Origin: Deltaproteobacteria bacterium UBA2409
GTDB taxonomy: Bacteria > Bdellovibrionota_C > UBA2361 > DDRT01
Assembly: GCA_002343185.1 (NCBI GenBank)
Contig: DDRT01000001.1
Location: 113,460 to 177,459 of the forward strand
DNA length: 64,000 nt
Direction: 5' to 3'
Part shown: in pieces, positions 1-8,341 of the stretch
How the letters are laid out: the number at the start of each line of letters is the position of its first letter
How positions within the stretch are numbered: position 1 is the stretch's first letter
Notes under the pieces: generated by a model
The model's input: the letters and a program-made list of their open reading frames with translations, nothing else
Told to the model about the DNA's origin: nothing
The model's database searches: none
Translations under genes and position numbers: made by a program

Positions 1-96
1 AACTCTGAGCACTCTGTGTTCAAAAATCAGTTCTCAAGCACTGATAATTTAGAATTGAATGTAAGTGGCATTGTCACCCCTGGGAGGCCTGACCCC
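1..96. repeat. Left-edge partial copy of a composite GGGGTCA repeat element
   Basis: Bases 1-73 are identical to 27310-27382. They are followed by a core reading GGGGTCAGGCC...GGGGTGA on the minus strand. The copy is cut by the window edge, so its full length is unknown. The core runs into the end of the flanking minus-strand gene and supplies its last codons and stop. The core is almost identical (one mismatch) to the copy behind secA. No transposase is visible, so this looks like a non-autonomous REP- or MITE-like element. Confidence 0.75.
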
Positions 97-1864
97 AAAT
101 AAAAGCATTTTTAATCCTATCATGAAATTTTCTTGCAGCTTCAGGATGCTCAATGCACAATTCTCTATATTTAATTAAAGAAAACATAAGTGGAACTTTT
201 AAAATATTATCGGTTCCCTCAACTTCCCCTGTACCATACTCCCATGAGTGGTCAGTTAAATTAAGCCCGGCTTCTTTTTCAGCAAGCTTTATTTCTTTAA
301 TGAGATCTTTAAATTTATCAGTTTCTCGAAGTAACTCTCGTGCCCAAAACTGAGCTAATCTTAGAAAATCGAATTTCGGGGTTCCTTCAATAGAAAAAAC
401 TCGAATCTCTGTATGTGACTCAGGACAACTAAAAGAGTGGTGCACAGGTCTCGAGCCTGGATTATTATAAACTAGTCCTTTACTCATAATACTTGTCATT
501 GAACTAACCCAATCTTTATTTTTTGGATCAAAATCTGTTGGATAAAGACACATTAGCCCTAAAGCAATATATTTAAATTCCTCCTTAGCTGGCACTCCAA
601 TTGAAATATGAACAGCGCATTCAGAGTCTTTAAAAAATCCCGAATTATTAAGGAACTCTAATAAGTATTCTAAATGAGATATATCAAAAAATGGTGGCAA
701 AGAGGCTTCAACCATACTTCCCATCTCAGGTCTAGCAGCCGATCTAATCCCGTGAGAAACTAAAAATTCTTTCCATCGAAAATGGTTCTCAGGGCTTATG
801 CCTAAATTCTGAAATTCTAGGCCGATTGATGGATACCCTTTTTCCATCGCAGACAATTCGTTTTCTAAAACAGTTTCATCAGGTTTTAAAGCATAAATTA
901 CAGAGATACTATCTTGAGGCTCTTCAAAGCCGCCCATATTTGGCAACTCGGTACCACACCATTTTCCTAGAAATTTAAGATATTCGTTTGTGAACTGATC
1001 TTTATCATCAATTAAGGCGACTCTTATTCTGTCATGAAGCAGCCTGCCTATATCCTCAATTTTAAAGTTCTCAATTAGAAATTTGAGTTCTTTGTCTAAA
1101 AGTTCTTGAATAAACTCTCTTGCACTTTCAACGGTTAAAAGCCTCTTAAAGTTCAGTTGTAGATCTGAAAGAGGAGCATTTCTTTGTCTTAGTGTTTCAA
1201 CCGCACAGCTTGTAACTGTATTTGCAGCAAGCTCAATATCATCGATAGAATCAATTCTGTTTGAAAACTGAACCTCGCTGGGCAAAAATGACATTTTTAG
1301 TCTCAGATCAACATCTGATGGAGCGTACGTTGCAGCAAGCGCAAATGGAGAGGGATTATCTTTTAATCTTTCTTTTGTGCTCTCTTTAAGACTTGGAAAT
1401 GTAGCTAAAACATAAAGTGCCTCATCTTCATATTCAGACCCTAGAAATTCAAGAAGTCTATCTTCTCCGGATTTTAAGATTCTACATGCTTCAATTACAG
1501 TTGATGGCGCAGAGGAAGATATAGCATCAATGATCGCTTCTTTATCTTTCACTTTTTTTAGAACGATTGGGGCTAGCTCTGGATAGTCACTCGGGTTAGC
1601 TCTTACTAAATCAAAGACTAATTCACTGTTTTCTTTAAAAAGTGCTTTTATGCCAGTTGAAAGTGTTTGGTTGCCCCGACTAAAAAGCTCTCTTGCAAGG
1701 AGTAGCGCCTTTTTTGGATCTCCATTTGTAAGCTCCTCTTTTAAACTTGTATAAAGCTCACCTAAGACTGTATTTTTTGCTTCAAGAAGTCTTAGTCTTG
1801 GAGGGGTTTTGTACTCGTCCATTGAAACCCAGCTTCCATCAGAATCTCGGACTTGAAGTGCCAT
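74..1864 (-). CDS. Large hypothetical protein, alpha-helical N-terminus and possible amidoligase-like C-terminus
   Basis: 596 residues, no signal peptide or membrane segment. The first 300 residues or so are helix-rich and resemble an alpha-solenoid. The C-terminal half shows a series of spaced motifs: GLEFQ near residue 345, VEASLPP near 386, CAVHISIG near 420 and TEIRVF near 486. Their order and spacing recall the putative amidoligase (COOH-NH2 ligase) fold, in which E, E, HxH and ExR-type motifs build the active site. This assignment is inference from motif resemblance only. The extreme C-terminus (WGQASQG) and the stop codon are encoded by the inserted GGGGTCA repeat, so the native end may have been replaced. 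It starts back to back with the next gene, whose promoter lies between them. Confidence 0.7.
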   Translation of the reverse strand: MALQVRDSDGSWVSMDEYKTPPRLRLLEAKNTVLGELYTSLKEELTNGDPKKALLLARELFSRGNQTLSTGIKALFKENSELVFDLVRANPSDYPELAPIVLKKVKDKEAIIDAISSSAPSTVIEACRILKSGEDRLLEFLGSEYEDEALYVLATFPSLKESTKERLKDNPSPFALAATYAPSDVDLRLKMSFLPSEVQFSNRIDSIDDIELAANTVTSCAVETLRQRNAPLSDLQLNFKRLLTVESAREFIQELLDKELKFLIENFKIEDIGRLLHDRIRVALIDDKDQFTNEYLKFLGKWCGTELPNMGGFEEPQDSISVIYALKPDETVLENELSAMEKGYPSIGLEFQNLGISPENHFRWKEFLVSHGIRSAARPEMGSMVEASLPPFFDISHLEYLLEFLNNSGFFKDSECAVHISIGVPAKEEFKYIALGLMCLYPTDFDPKNKDWVSSMTSIMSKGLVYNNPGSRPVHHSFSCPESHTEIRVFSIEGTPKFDFLRLAQFWARELLRETDKFKDLIKEIKLAEKEAGLNLTDHSWEYGTGEVEGTDNILKVPLMFSLIKYRELCIEHPEAARKFHDRIKNAFIWGQASQG

Positions 1865-1899
1865 TAGACCGGTAAGTTTAGCAGTTTTTAGATATTAAG

Positions 1900-1927
1900 T
1901 TGACTTTTTAAGCCACCGTTTTAGTAT
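1900..1927 (+). promoter_or_regulatory. Putative sigma-70 promoter, probably giving a leaderless mRNA
   Basis: TTGACT (1900-1905), a 16-base spacer, then TAGTAT (1922-1927). The ATG at 1935 lies 7 bases beyond the -10 box, where transcription should begin, so the message may lack a 5' leader. No Shine-Dalgarno sequence is visible. Confidence 0.4.
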
Positions 1928-1934
1928 GATATTT

Positions 1935-2288
1935 ATGGAAGCAATTGATTTTAGCAAATTAAGCCCCGAAGCTGCTGGTTTAGTTACTAAACCTTGGGTT
2001 GAGCAGAATGATGCCTGTCCTTATCAAAAAACAGGAGAGAGGATTCAATTTGCTACCTCAAGATCTACTGATGAACACCCTGCTTTAAAAAGTGCAATTG
2101 AAGCTCTTGGTGTCGATAACTTTGGTATTACCGCACTTCCACGCCCTACATTTGAAAAATTAGTAGCTGCTCAATTACCACACTTTGAAAGAACTTTAAG
2201 TGAAGCAACTGGGCCAGCAAATATTAAACAAATAGTTGCTGAGGCTGGAGCAAAAGCTGGCGTTGATGCTGAAGGAATAAGGCGCTAG
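1935..2288 (+). CDS. Small hypothetical protein
   Basis: About 117 residues, soluble, alanine-rich and probably helical in its C-terminal half; no family recognised. An ATG at 1926 is also in frame but lies inside the putative -10 box, so the ATG at 1935 (protein beginning MEAIDFSK) is preferred. The gene converges on glmU with only six bases between the stops. No cysteine-based metal site, membrane segment or signal peptide is seen. Confidence 0.6.
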   Translation: MEAIDFSKLSPEAAGLVTKPWVEQNDACPYQKTGERIQFATSRSTDEHPALKSAIEALGVDNFGITALPRPTFEKLVAAQLPHFERTLSEATGPANIKQIVAEAGAKAGVDAEGIRR

Positions 2289-2294
2289 AGCGCT

Positions 2295-3653
2295 TTAGCC
2301 ATTTACCTTTTCGCGGAACTTCTTTGCCCAACCTGGAACAACTTTCTGCTCAGCTCTTGTTAGAGACAATGAATCTTGTGGCACATCTTTAGTAATAGCT
2401 GATCCCGCTCCAATAATTGCACCTTTTCCAATTTTTACAGGGGCAACTAAAGATGTATTGCTCCCTATAAAAGCACCATCTTCAATAACTGTTTTATGTT
2501 TTTTAAAGCCATCGTAATTACAGGTAATTGTTCCTGCTCCAATATTTGCTTCAACTCCAACTTCACAATCACCTAAATATGTTAAATGGCTTGCCTTAGC
2601 TCCCTTTTTTAGATGAGCTTTTTTTGTCTCAACAAAGTTTCCAATTTTTACATCTTCTTCAAGTAGTGTCCCAGCTCGTAAGTTTGCAAAAGGCCCAACA
2701 GAGGCTCCTCTTTTAATCTCTGACTCTTCAATTCTACAAGAAAGCTTAACAGTAACATTATCATGAAGTTTTGAGTCTTTAATCAAAGATCCACTCTCAA
2801 CAACTACACCCTCTCCTAGGGAAGTTGTTCCTAAGAGCTCTACTGAAGCTCCTACTACTGAACCCTTTCCAATCGAAACAGTTGGAGCTACATAAGATGC
2901 TCCTCGGAATACTACGCCCTCTCTTTCAAAGCGTTTAATTCGTCTTTCTAAGAGAATTTTATTTACTTCTGCAAGTTCATCTAAGGTGTTAACGCCGAAA
3001 AATTCCCCATTTTCATACTGGGTAAATGTTCCTACTTCTATTTCTGAATCAACTGCGTAGCTAACTATATCTGTTAAATAATATTCACCTTGGGCATTTT
3101 TCGGAGTTATAGAAGATAGAGCCTTTCTTAAAATTTCGGTATCTACAACATATACACCTGAGTTTACTTCGTTTATTAATGCTTCACTTGAACTACAGTC
3201 TTTTCTTTCTTTAATACCTAAAACTTTCCCTGAAATAGAGTCTCTTATAACCCTTCCGTAACTAGTATCGCGGCTAACTATCTCTGAGATAAACGATAAA
3301 CACTTTGCTCCTGATATAAAACATTGAAGCGTCTCTGGTTTTATAAGAGGCACATCCCCATAAAGAATTAATACTTTCTTATTCTCAACTTTTTCTAAAG
3401 CGACCATCGCTGCATGGCCTGTTCCAAGCTGCTCTTTTTGGTAGGCAAACTTAACTCCTGAGATTGAAGCCTCGACCTTCTCACGACCGTATCCAGTTAC
3501 AACAATAATCTCTTTCGGGTTTAGTGCTTTTACAGTTTTCAGCACATGAGAAATTAGTGTTCCCTCGTCTGTTTCAACGAGCACCTTTGGGACTTCCCCT
3601 CCCATCCTAGTACCCTTACCAGCAGCTAATATGACAACGCTAAGATCGCTCAT
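2295..3653 (-). CDS. glmU: Bifunctional UDP-GlcNAc pyrophosphorylase / glucosamine-1-phosphate N-acetyltransferase
   Basis: GlmU makes UDP-N-acetylglucosamine, the precursor of peptidoglycan and lipopolysaccharide, in two cytoplasmic steps: acetyl transfer from acetyl-CoA to glucosamine-1-phosphate, then uridylyl transfer. At 452 residues it has normal length. The N-terminal nucleotidyltransferase domain (about 1-225) opens with the LAAGKGTRM signature. The C-terminal left-handed beta-helix (about 250-445) consists of imperfect hexapeptide repeats and includes the SHLTYLGD segment carrying the catalytic histidine and the TITCNYDG segment. It stands alone and is not next to glmS or glmM. Both activities appear intact. 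Confidence 0.95.
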   Translation of the reverse strand: MSDLSVVILAAGKGTRMGGEVPKVLVETDEGTLISHVLKTVKALNPKEIIVVTGYGREKVEASISGVKFAYQKEQLGTGHAAMVALEKVENKKVLILYGDVPLIKPETLQCFISGAKCLSFISEIVSRDTSYGRVIRDSISGKVLGIKERKDCSSSEALINEVNSGVYVVDTEILRKALSSITPKNAQGEYYLTDIVSYAVDSEIEVGTFTQYENGEFFGVNTLDELAEVNKILLERRIKRFEREGVVFRGASYVAPTVSIGKGSVVGASVELLGTTSLGEGVVVESGSLIKDSKLHDNVTVKLSCRIEESEIKRGASVGPFANLRAGTLLEEDVKIGNFVETKKAHLKKGAKASHLTYLGDCEVGVEANIGAGTITCNYDGFKKHKTVIEDGAFIGSNTSLVAPVKIGKGAIIGAGSAITKDVPQDSLSLTRAEQKVVPGWAKKFREKVNG

Positions 3654-3746
3654 AGAATCAATAACTTAGAATATTACACTTATAGGCTAAGAATTAATAG
3701 CTTCAAACCCTAAGCAATTTCTTGATTTGAAACGATAGAAACCACT

Positions 3747-4325
3747 GTGGTAACGCCAAGGAAAGTCGAGGCAAAAAAGCCAATAATCACCGAATTAATA
3801 GAGCTTGAAGCTCAAATTGAAGAGCTCCGGGTTCAGTATGAGCAGTATTTCTCTGCATTTATACCTCGTATGCCTGAATCGCTACACAGGCAGGTTCGAA
3901 GAAAAATTGTCACAATAAGAAAGCTTCCTTTTAAAAACACTGAGCATGTTTTTAAGTTAAGAACCATCGAAAACAGGTATCAGATCTATAATACATATTG
4001 GATGAGAGTTTTAAGAGAGAAAGAAGCAGGCACATACTTTAAAGATATATTTAAAGCCGAGCTTAAGGATGCCCTTGAAAAAGAAGAGGCATACAAAAAA
4101 ACCAGCGAAGGAAAACGCGACGAGCAACTTAAGCATCTTTTTAATTCCTACGAAGATGCTTTAAAGAAAGCTACAGGAAAGTCTAAGAAGCTAAATTTTA
4201 GTGCATTTAAAAATGAACTTTTAACAAAAGCACAAAATTTGAAAGAAAAATTCCCTGATAAAAAAGTTAAGTTTGCTATTGTAGTAAAAAATGGATCTGT
4301 TCAGGTTCAGGCTAAGGCGACATAG
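3747..4325 (+). CDS. MXAN_5187 C-terminal-domain-like protein
   Basis: 192 residues, charged, largely helical and probably coiled-coil at both ends, with no membrane segment. The central block with YEQYF near residue 36, then KLPFKNTEHVFKLRTI and YNTYWMRVLREKEAGTYFKDI-type sequence, resembles the domain known from Myxococcus MXAN_5187 and widespread in deltaproteobacterial genomes. In those proteins the domain often follows other signalling or PilZ-type modules; here it stands alone. Function is unknown. Translation starts at GTG. Its stop faces a three-hairpin array and the convergent WavE-like gene. Confidence 0.6.
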   Translation: MVTPRKVEAKKPIITELIELEAQIEELRVQYEQYFSAFIPRMPESLHRQVRRKIVTIRKLPFKNTEHVFKLRTIENRYQIYNTYWMRVLREKEAGTYFKDIFKAELKDALEKEEAYKKTSEGKRDEQLKHLFNSYEDALKKATGKSKKLNFSAFKNELLTKAQNLKEKFPDKKVKFAIVVKNGSVQVQAKAT

Positions 4326-4335
4326 CGCTGTCATC

Positions 4336-4475
4336 CTCAAACACTAGGAGTTTTGCGTTACCCAAAACTTCATGTGTTTGAGCATAGGCGCCGTTTTCGC
4401 AAGAAAACGGGCCAGAGGCATGAGTATAACTAAACGATAACGGGTTTTGCCTGCTGGCAATAACCGTTATCGTTT
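4336..4475. repeat. Array of three hairpins between convergent genes
   Basis: Three inverted repeats in a row. The first (4336-4382) has arms CTCAAACAC/GTGTTTGAG and GTTTTG/CAAAAC. The second (4391-4410) is CCGTTTTC-GCAA-GAAAACGG. The third (4432-4475) has 12-bp arms AAACGATAACGG/CCGTTATCGTTT and an inner TTGCC/GGCAA stem. The third encodes the final codons of the leftward gene. The array may act as a two-way terminator or be an inserted palindromic repeat; no U-tract follows the stems. Confidence 0.6.
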
Positions 4476-5965
4476 GGTGTAGACTCTTCAGCAACAAGAA
4501 TTAGATGATTTAGTAAGTAATGAAATACTATATCAGGTAGAAACTCCTGTTTTATATTTCTTCCTAACATAATTAGATTGTCGACTCGGCTTCGCTTTCC
4601 AGGAGCTACTATCAACTCTACAATTTCAAATCCATATCTTGATGTGACACTCTCTGGCAATTTAATCGATTCAGGCTGATTCTCAGCTAGCCACCAGGTT
4701 CTTGCAAATCTTATAAGCGCTTCAACACACTCTGTATAATCAAGTGCAACTCTGTTAGTGAAAGCCTTTTCGAGCCAATAGTTACCTCTTTCTGGGTTTT
4801 GATTTTTATACCAGTAAGAAGCTAGCTCACCTTCTAAAATAGGAGAAAATCTATCACGGCTTAAGATTTCCTTTATTATATCATGTTCAGTTTCAATGAT
4901 ATTGGTAGATACAAGATCTAGTACTTCTTTCTCGGCGATTTCTTTTCTTTCCTTATCTTGAAAAGTGTAGCGAGGAATTCCTGGCTTAGCCCCTGCAAAG
5001 CCTGCGATCTCTAATCTTTCATCCTCGCTTAATCTTGTCCATGTAAAAGGAAGTTTCTCGTCATAGAAAGACTCTATAATCTGCTCTCCTAAAATAGTTC
5101 TTGCCTTTCCAAGCTCTTTAAATCTTTCAAAGATCCACGGAGCCATATGACTTGTGAATTTCCCATCTGGAATAGTAGCGACATGTGATATACTGCCAGT
5201 ACCAAATATTGCATCCTCAATAAAAAATGGCGATGGGCTCGACTTCGGGTTCATAGGGGTAAGATTTTCAGAAAGAAGTCTATAATAAAGTCCTAAAAGT
5301 TTTGTTACGACAGGAGGGATATTATTATTTGTGCAAATTGCTGTTGATAAATTTTTAAATGAAACAGTCTCAAGAACATCTCTTAAGATCGGAAATTTCG
5401 TGATAAATGGATATGAAAACCATCTTAGTTCTGCCCAGTCTGTCTCTTGTCCTATAGAGTTAGACCAATACTCGTAGTGAGTTAATTGGTTGAGCGCCGC
5501 CTTCCTTCCATAGAAAAAAATATCCTTACAAAAAAACAGTGCGCTTAATGAAAGATAAGGCACATAAATTCTGCCTGGAAAAACAGTTAGCTCGCTATTC
5601 TGAGGAAGGTTAAGATCAATATGATTTAGACTCTCTTTCCACCAATCAAAGTAAACATAGCATTTATCGGTTCTTGCTCTAAGAATTTCGGCGTCGTGAG
5701 GACATGCTCTTATTCCAACATCATAACTTCTAAACTGTCTCCATATATTTTGAGGCCCAGGAATAGGAGTATCTGGAGTCTCTACTGTATGAACTCCAAA
5801 GTCTTTTAGTTTCGATCTTAATCCCTCATCTATCTCATCGATCCACGTCGATAGAACTATCTCCGAAACTAGTCCAGATTTTCTAAAGTCGAGAGCTTTT
5901 GCAAGGACAGCGTTGAACTCTATCCTGTTTCTAATAGCTCCACATATTACAACCCAACGATTCAC
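4430..5965 (-). CDS. WavE-like lipopolysaccharide/surface glycan synthesis protein
   Basis: 511 residues, cytoplasmic in appearance. The N-terminal half has the pattern of WavE-family proteins: EIVLSTW near residue 36, a GPQNIWRQ segment around 70, then ILRARTDKCYV near 95, matching the family's conserved N-R-Q and K/R-R-T-D motifs. These proteins are associated with lipopolysaccharide core or surface glycan assembly. The C-terminal 150 residues are helical. The start overlaps the stop of the upstream HAD-nucleotidyltransferase gene by four bases (ATGA), implying translational coupling in one operon. The last dozen or so residues, including QQAKPVIV, are encoded by an inverted repeat, suggesting the native 3' end was replaced. 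Confidence 0.55.
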   Translation of the reverse strand: MNRWVVICGAIRNRIEFNAVLAKALDFRKSGLVSEIVLSTWIDEIDEGLRSKLKDFGVHTVETPDTPIPGPQNIWRQFRSYDVGIRACPHDAEILRARTDKCYVYFDWWKESLNHIDLNLPQNSELTVFPGRIYVPYLSLSALFFCKDIFFYGRKAALNQLTHYEYWSNSIGQETDWAELRWFSYPFITKFPILRDVLETVSFKNLSTAICTNNNIPPVVTKLLGLYYRLLSENLTPMNPKSSPSPFFIEDAIFGTGSISHVATIPDGKFTSHMAPWIFERFKELGKARTILGEQIIESFYDEKLPFTWTRLSEDERLEIAGFAGAKPGIPRYTFQDKERKEIAEKEVLDLVSTNIIETEHDIIKEILSRDRFSPILEGELASYWYKNQNPERGNYWLEKAFTNRVALDYTECVEALIRFARTWWLAENQPESIKLPESVTSRYGFEIVELIVAPGKRSRVDNLIMLGRNIKQEFLPDIVFHYLLNHLILVAEESTPNDNGYCQQAKPVIV

Positions 5966-7341
5966 ACATGCCTCGGGGCTTCAATATTAAGCTCAATAAT
6001 CTCTGTAGCGTATCTATTCTTTAGAAACTCTTTAAGATCTTCTGGAGTACCAAGGCCATTCATTTCAGACTTTAGGATCTCATGGGCATAGACTTTTGCC
6101 CCAGATGAGATAAGCTCATTAAAGACAGGGCAAACATAAAACTCGTTGTTAACTCTAATGTTTTTTCTGATCATCTGCTCTGCAGCCCAAACAAAATCAC
6201 TTCCTCTTCTATAGTAATAAACCCCAACTGTAGCTTGATCACTTATTGGTTTTTTCTCTGCTACCTCAACAACTAATCCTTCAGGGTTGGTTTTTGCAAA
6301 ACTCCACTTAGGATTGGTATCCTTAAAGGTCAAGATACCCCCATCTGCATTTTTTTCTCTCATCTCTCTGATAAAGCTCTCTATGTCGCAAGTTAAGAAT
6401 TGATCACTATTTGCAATAATCAATTCGCTTTGGTTATCAATAAATGCTTTTGCAGTTAAAACTGTGCACGCCGCACCTTCTGTTAATCCATCAACTGCTA
6501 CCACTTCAGTTCCAGGATATATATTTTTAAGAATAGTATCCGCACAGTAAGTTTCAATATGCCTTTTCTGCATTATTACAACTGGTTTTCCAATTTCTTT
6601 AAAATTCTCAAGAACTAAAGAGATCATTGGTTTTCCATCTATGTCTATCAGCGGCTTGGGGTGTTGGTATCCAACTTCTGAAAATCTTTTCCCCTGGCCT
6701 GCAGCAGGAATTAGGACAACCGGAGTTTCAGCAGCCTGTACTGTAGCCAAGACTCTGTAGTAGTTAACTTCTGTAGGACCTTCAACCGGACAAAGAACTC
6801 CGCCACTTGCTTTAGCTGCAAGCTTTCCGACATCGCTATCTTCAACGATCACACATTCTGAAGGATCGAGATCAAGCATTCTGAAGGCTTTTAGATAAAT
6901 TTCTGGATTTGGTTTTGGTTCTTTTACATCTTCGTTGCTAATTGAAAACTCAATAAATGGTGCCAGGCCAGAGCGCTCAAGCATCAGCTCTACAGATTCT
7001 CTTTTCGCATTGCTGCAAACGATGATCCTAAATCTTCTTGAAAGAAGCTTCATCATCTCTATCTTTTCTGGCTCTGGTGAACAAAATCGATTTATAATAT
7101 CGACTGTGGTTTTCTGCTTTTCGTCTGAGATAGAACTCCAAAGCTCTTTAGGAAGTCCTCTTCTTTCGCTTAAGATCTCTAGTTTTTTTCTAGTTGGAAT
7201 TCCTTTGTAGATATTCACATGCTCTTGCCAACTAACTGGCTCAATATCAGCAAACTGTAATGCAACGTTAAGGGCGTTAAAGTGCCATTTATCCGCGTTA
7301 ATAAGAACGCCGTCTAGGTCAAAAAGAATGGCTTTTATCAT
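5962..7341 (-). CDS. Fusion of a HAD-superfamily phosphatase and a sugar-phosphate nucleotidyltransferase
   Basis: 459 residues in two enzymatic halves. Residues 1 to about 205 form a beta-phosphoglucomutase-like HAD domain with the nucleophile motif FDLDGVLIN, the CSNAKRES motif and EDSDVGKLAA near the end. Residues from about 210 form a nucleotidyltransferase with LIPAAGQGKRF and the HPKPLIDIDGKP metal/substrate segment. The likely role is to activate a sugar for a surface glycan, dephosphorylating and then nucleotidylating it or preparing a phospho-sugar isomer; the exact sugar cannot be read. It heads an operon with the WavE-like gene (ATGA overlap). A 9-bp inverted repeat lies just upstream. 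Confidence 0.8.
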   Translation of the reverse strand: MIKAILFDLDGVLINADKWHFNALNVALQFADIEPVSWQEHVNIYKGIPTRKKLEILSERRGLPKELWSSISDEKQKTTVDIINRFCSPEPEKIEMMKLLSRRFRIIVCSNAKRESVELMLERSGLAPFIEFSISNEDVKEPKPNPEIYLKAFRMLDLDPSECVIVEDSDVGKLAAKASGGVLCPVEGPTEVNYYRVLATVQAAETPVVLIPAAGQGKRFSEVGYQHPKPLIDIDGKPMISLVLENFKEIGKPVVIMQKRHIETYCADTILKNIYPGTEVVAVDGLTEGAACTVLTAKAFIDNQSELIIANSDQFLTCDIESFIREMREKNADGGILTFKDTNPKWSFAKTNPEGLVVEVAEKKPISDQATVGVYYYRRGSDFVWAAEQMIRKNIRVNNEFYVCPVFNELISSGAKVYAHEILKSEMNGLGTPEDLKEFLKNRYATEIIELNIEAPRHV

Positions 7342-7342
7342 A

Positions 7343-7374
7343 TAGAGAATCTCCTAGAGAGTTTTGATTCTCTA
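7343..7374. promoter_or_regulatory. Inverted repeat between divergent genes, possible operator
   Basis: TAGAGAATC (7343-7351) and GATTCTCTA (7366-7374) form a perfect 9-bp inverted repeat with a 14-base centre. It sits between the start of the leftward HAD fusion and the rightward phosphodiesterase gene, a typical place for an operator. No regulator is linked to it by sequence. Confidence 0.35.
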
Positions 7375-7436
7375 AAATGGCTTCCCGATTCTTATCACTA
7401 TTTTCTTCATGTTTTCGAGAGGTTATGCTAGTTCTG

Positions 7437-8237
7437 ATGCTTATCCTTTCTCATAGGGGAATAAATCTAGCTAAAAGGCCTAGTTCATTCGAAAGCTCCC
7501 GTATTGAGCTCTTATTAAGACTAAAAGAGGGGTTTTCGCTTGAGATAGATCCACTGCTTTTAGGCGATAATAATATAGTAATAAGCCATGATGATTCTCT
7601 CATTAGGCTCTTAGGGATAGATAAGAAGCTTTCTAAGATGAGGCTAGAGGAGGCTGAAGATTTAGGATTCATATCTCTCCCGGAATTACTCTCAATTTTG
7701 GACTCTTATCCACAAACCTTACATGCACTTCATATAAAGCACTTTTGGTCTGAGAACTTAGAGAGCTTGATTGAGAATCTTTCGAGCACAAAGAAAGTTT
7801 TTCTATTTGATCTGATTCCATCTGTTGCAAAAAAAATAAAAGATCGGCTTCCTCACTTAGAACTAGGAGCCAGTGTTTGTCATCCATATGATATTTCTCG
7901 ATTTGGAAAATTTACTGGCAATACTCTTCTATCAATTGATGAATTCTTAGAGTACGGAGATCTTTATACTTGGGCCTGGCTTGATGAATGGGACAGAATG
8001 GATCTCAACGGAAAGGAAAAAGCTTTATACTCGATCGAAGTAAAAGAAAAACTAAAAGGGAAAAAGCTTGCAATTGTTTCCCCCGAACTGCATAGAACCT
8101 CCCCTGGGTTATTAGGAGGAGAAGTTCATCCCGATAGTCTTGAAACTAGATGGGAAGAGATCAAAAAATTAAACCCTGATGCAATTTGTACTGATTATCC
8201 AGAGTATCCGTTTTGGGGGTCAGGCCGGGAGGCCTGA
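7437..8237 (+). CDS. Glycerophosphodiester phosphodiesterase family protein
   Basis: A TIM-barrel phosphodiesterase of the GDPD family, which splits glycerophosphodiesters into glycerol-3-phosphate and an alcohol using a divalent metal. Visible family motifs are LSHRG at the N-terminus, EIDPLL..., ISHDDSL and, near the C-terminus, CTDYPE. In-frame ATGs also exist at 7377 and 7425. The ATG at 7437 is preferred because it places HRG at residue 6, as in most family members, and there is no clear signal peptide. The last residues (WGSGREA) and the stop codon come from the inserted GGGGTCA element, so the native C-terminus was altered. Confidence 0.75.
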   Translation: MLILSHRGINLAKRPSSFESSRIELLLRLKEGFSLEIDPLLLGDNNIVISHDDSLIRLLGIDKKLSKMRLEEAEDLGFISLPELLSILDSYPQTLHALHIKHFWSENLESLIENLSSTKKVFLFDLIPSVAKKIKDRLPHLELGASVCHPYDISRFGKFTGNTLLSIDEFLEYGDLYTWAWLDEWDRMDLNGKEKALYSIEVKEKLKGKKLAIVSPELHRTSPGLLGGEVHPDSLETRWEEIKKLNPDAICTDYPEYPFWGSGREA

Positions 8238-8319
8238 CCAGGCAGCTGCTAGTATTTGTCTGGTCAGGATCTGTCGTCTGCGCCAGCAGACGAAGCGAAA
8301 ATAGGGCGGCCTGACCCCC
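8215..8319. mobile_element. 105-bp element with perfect 12-bp terminal inverted repeats
   Basis: GGGGGTCAGGCC (8215-8226) and GGCCTGACCCCC (8308-8319) bound the element. Inside is a GC-rich hairpin, CGTCTG-CGCCAG-CAGACG (8275-8292). It is non-coding, shares its ends with the repeat at 27153-27406, and provides the stop codon of the upstream phosphodiesterase gene. It resembles REP/BIME or MITE sequences mobilised in trans by a REP-associated transposase, none of which is present in the window. Confidence 0.75.
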
Positions 8320-8341
8320 GAGCGCAAAACGATCGATGCTA

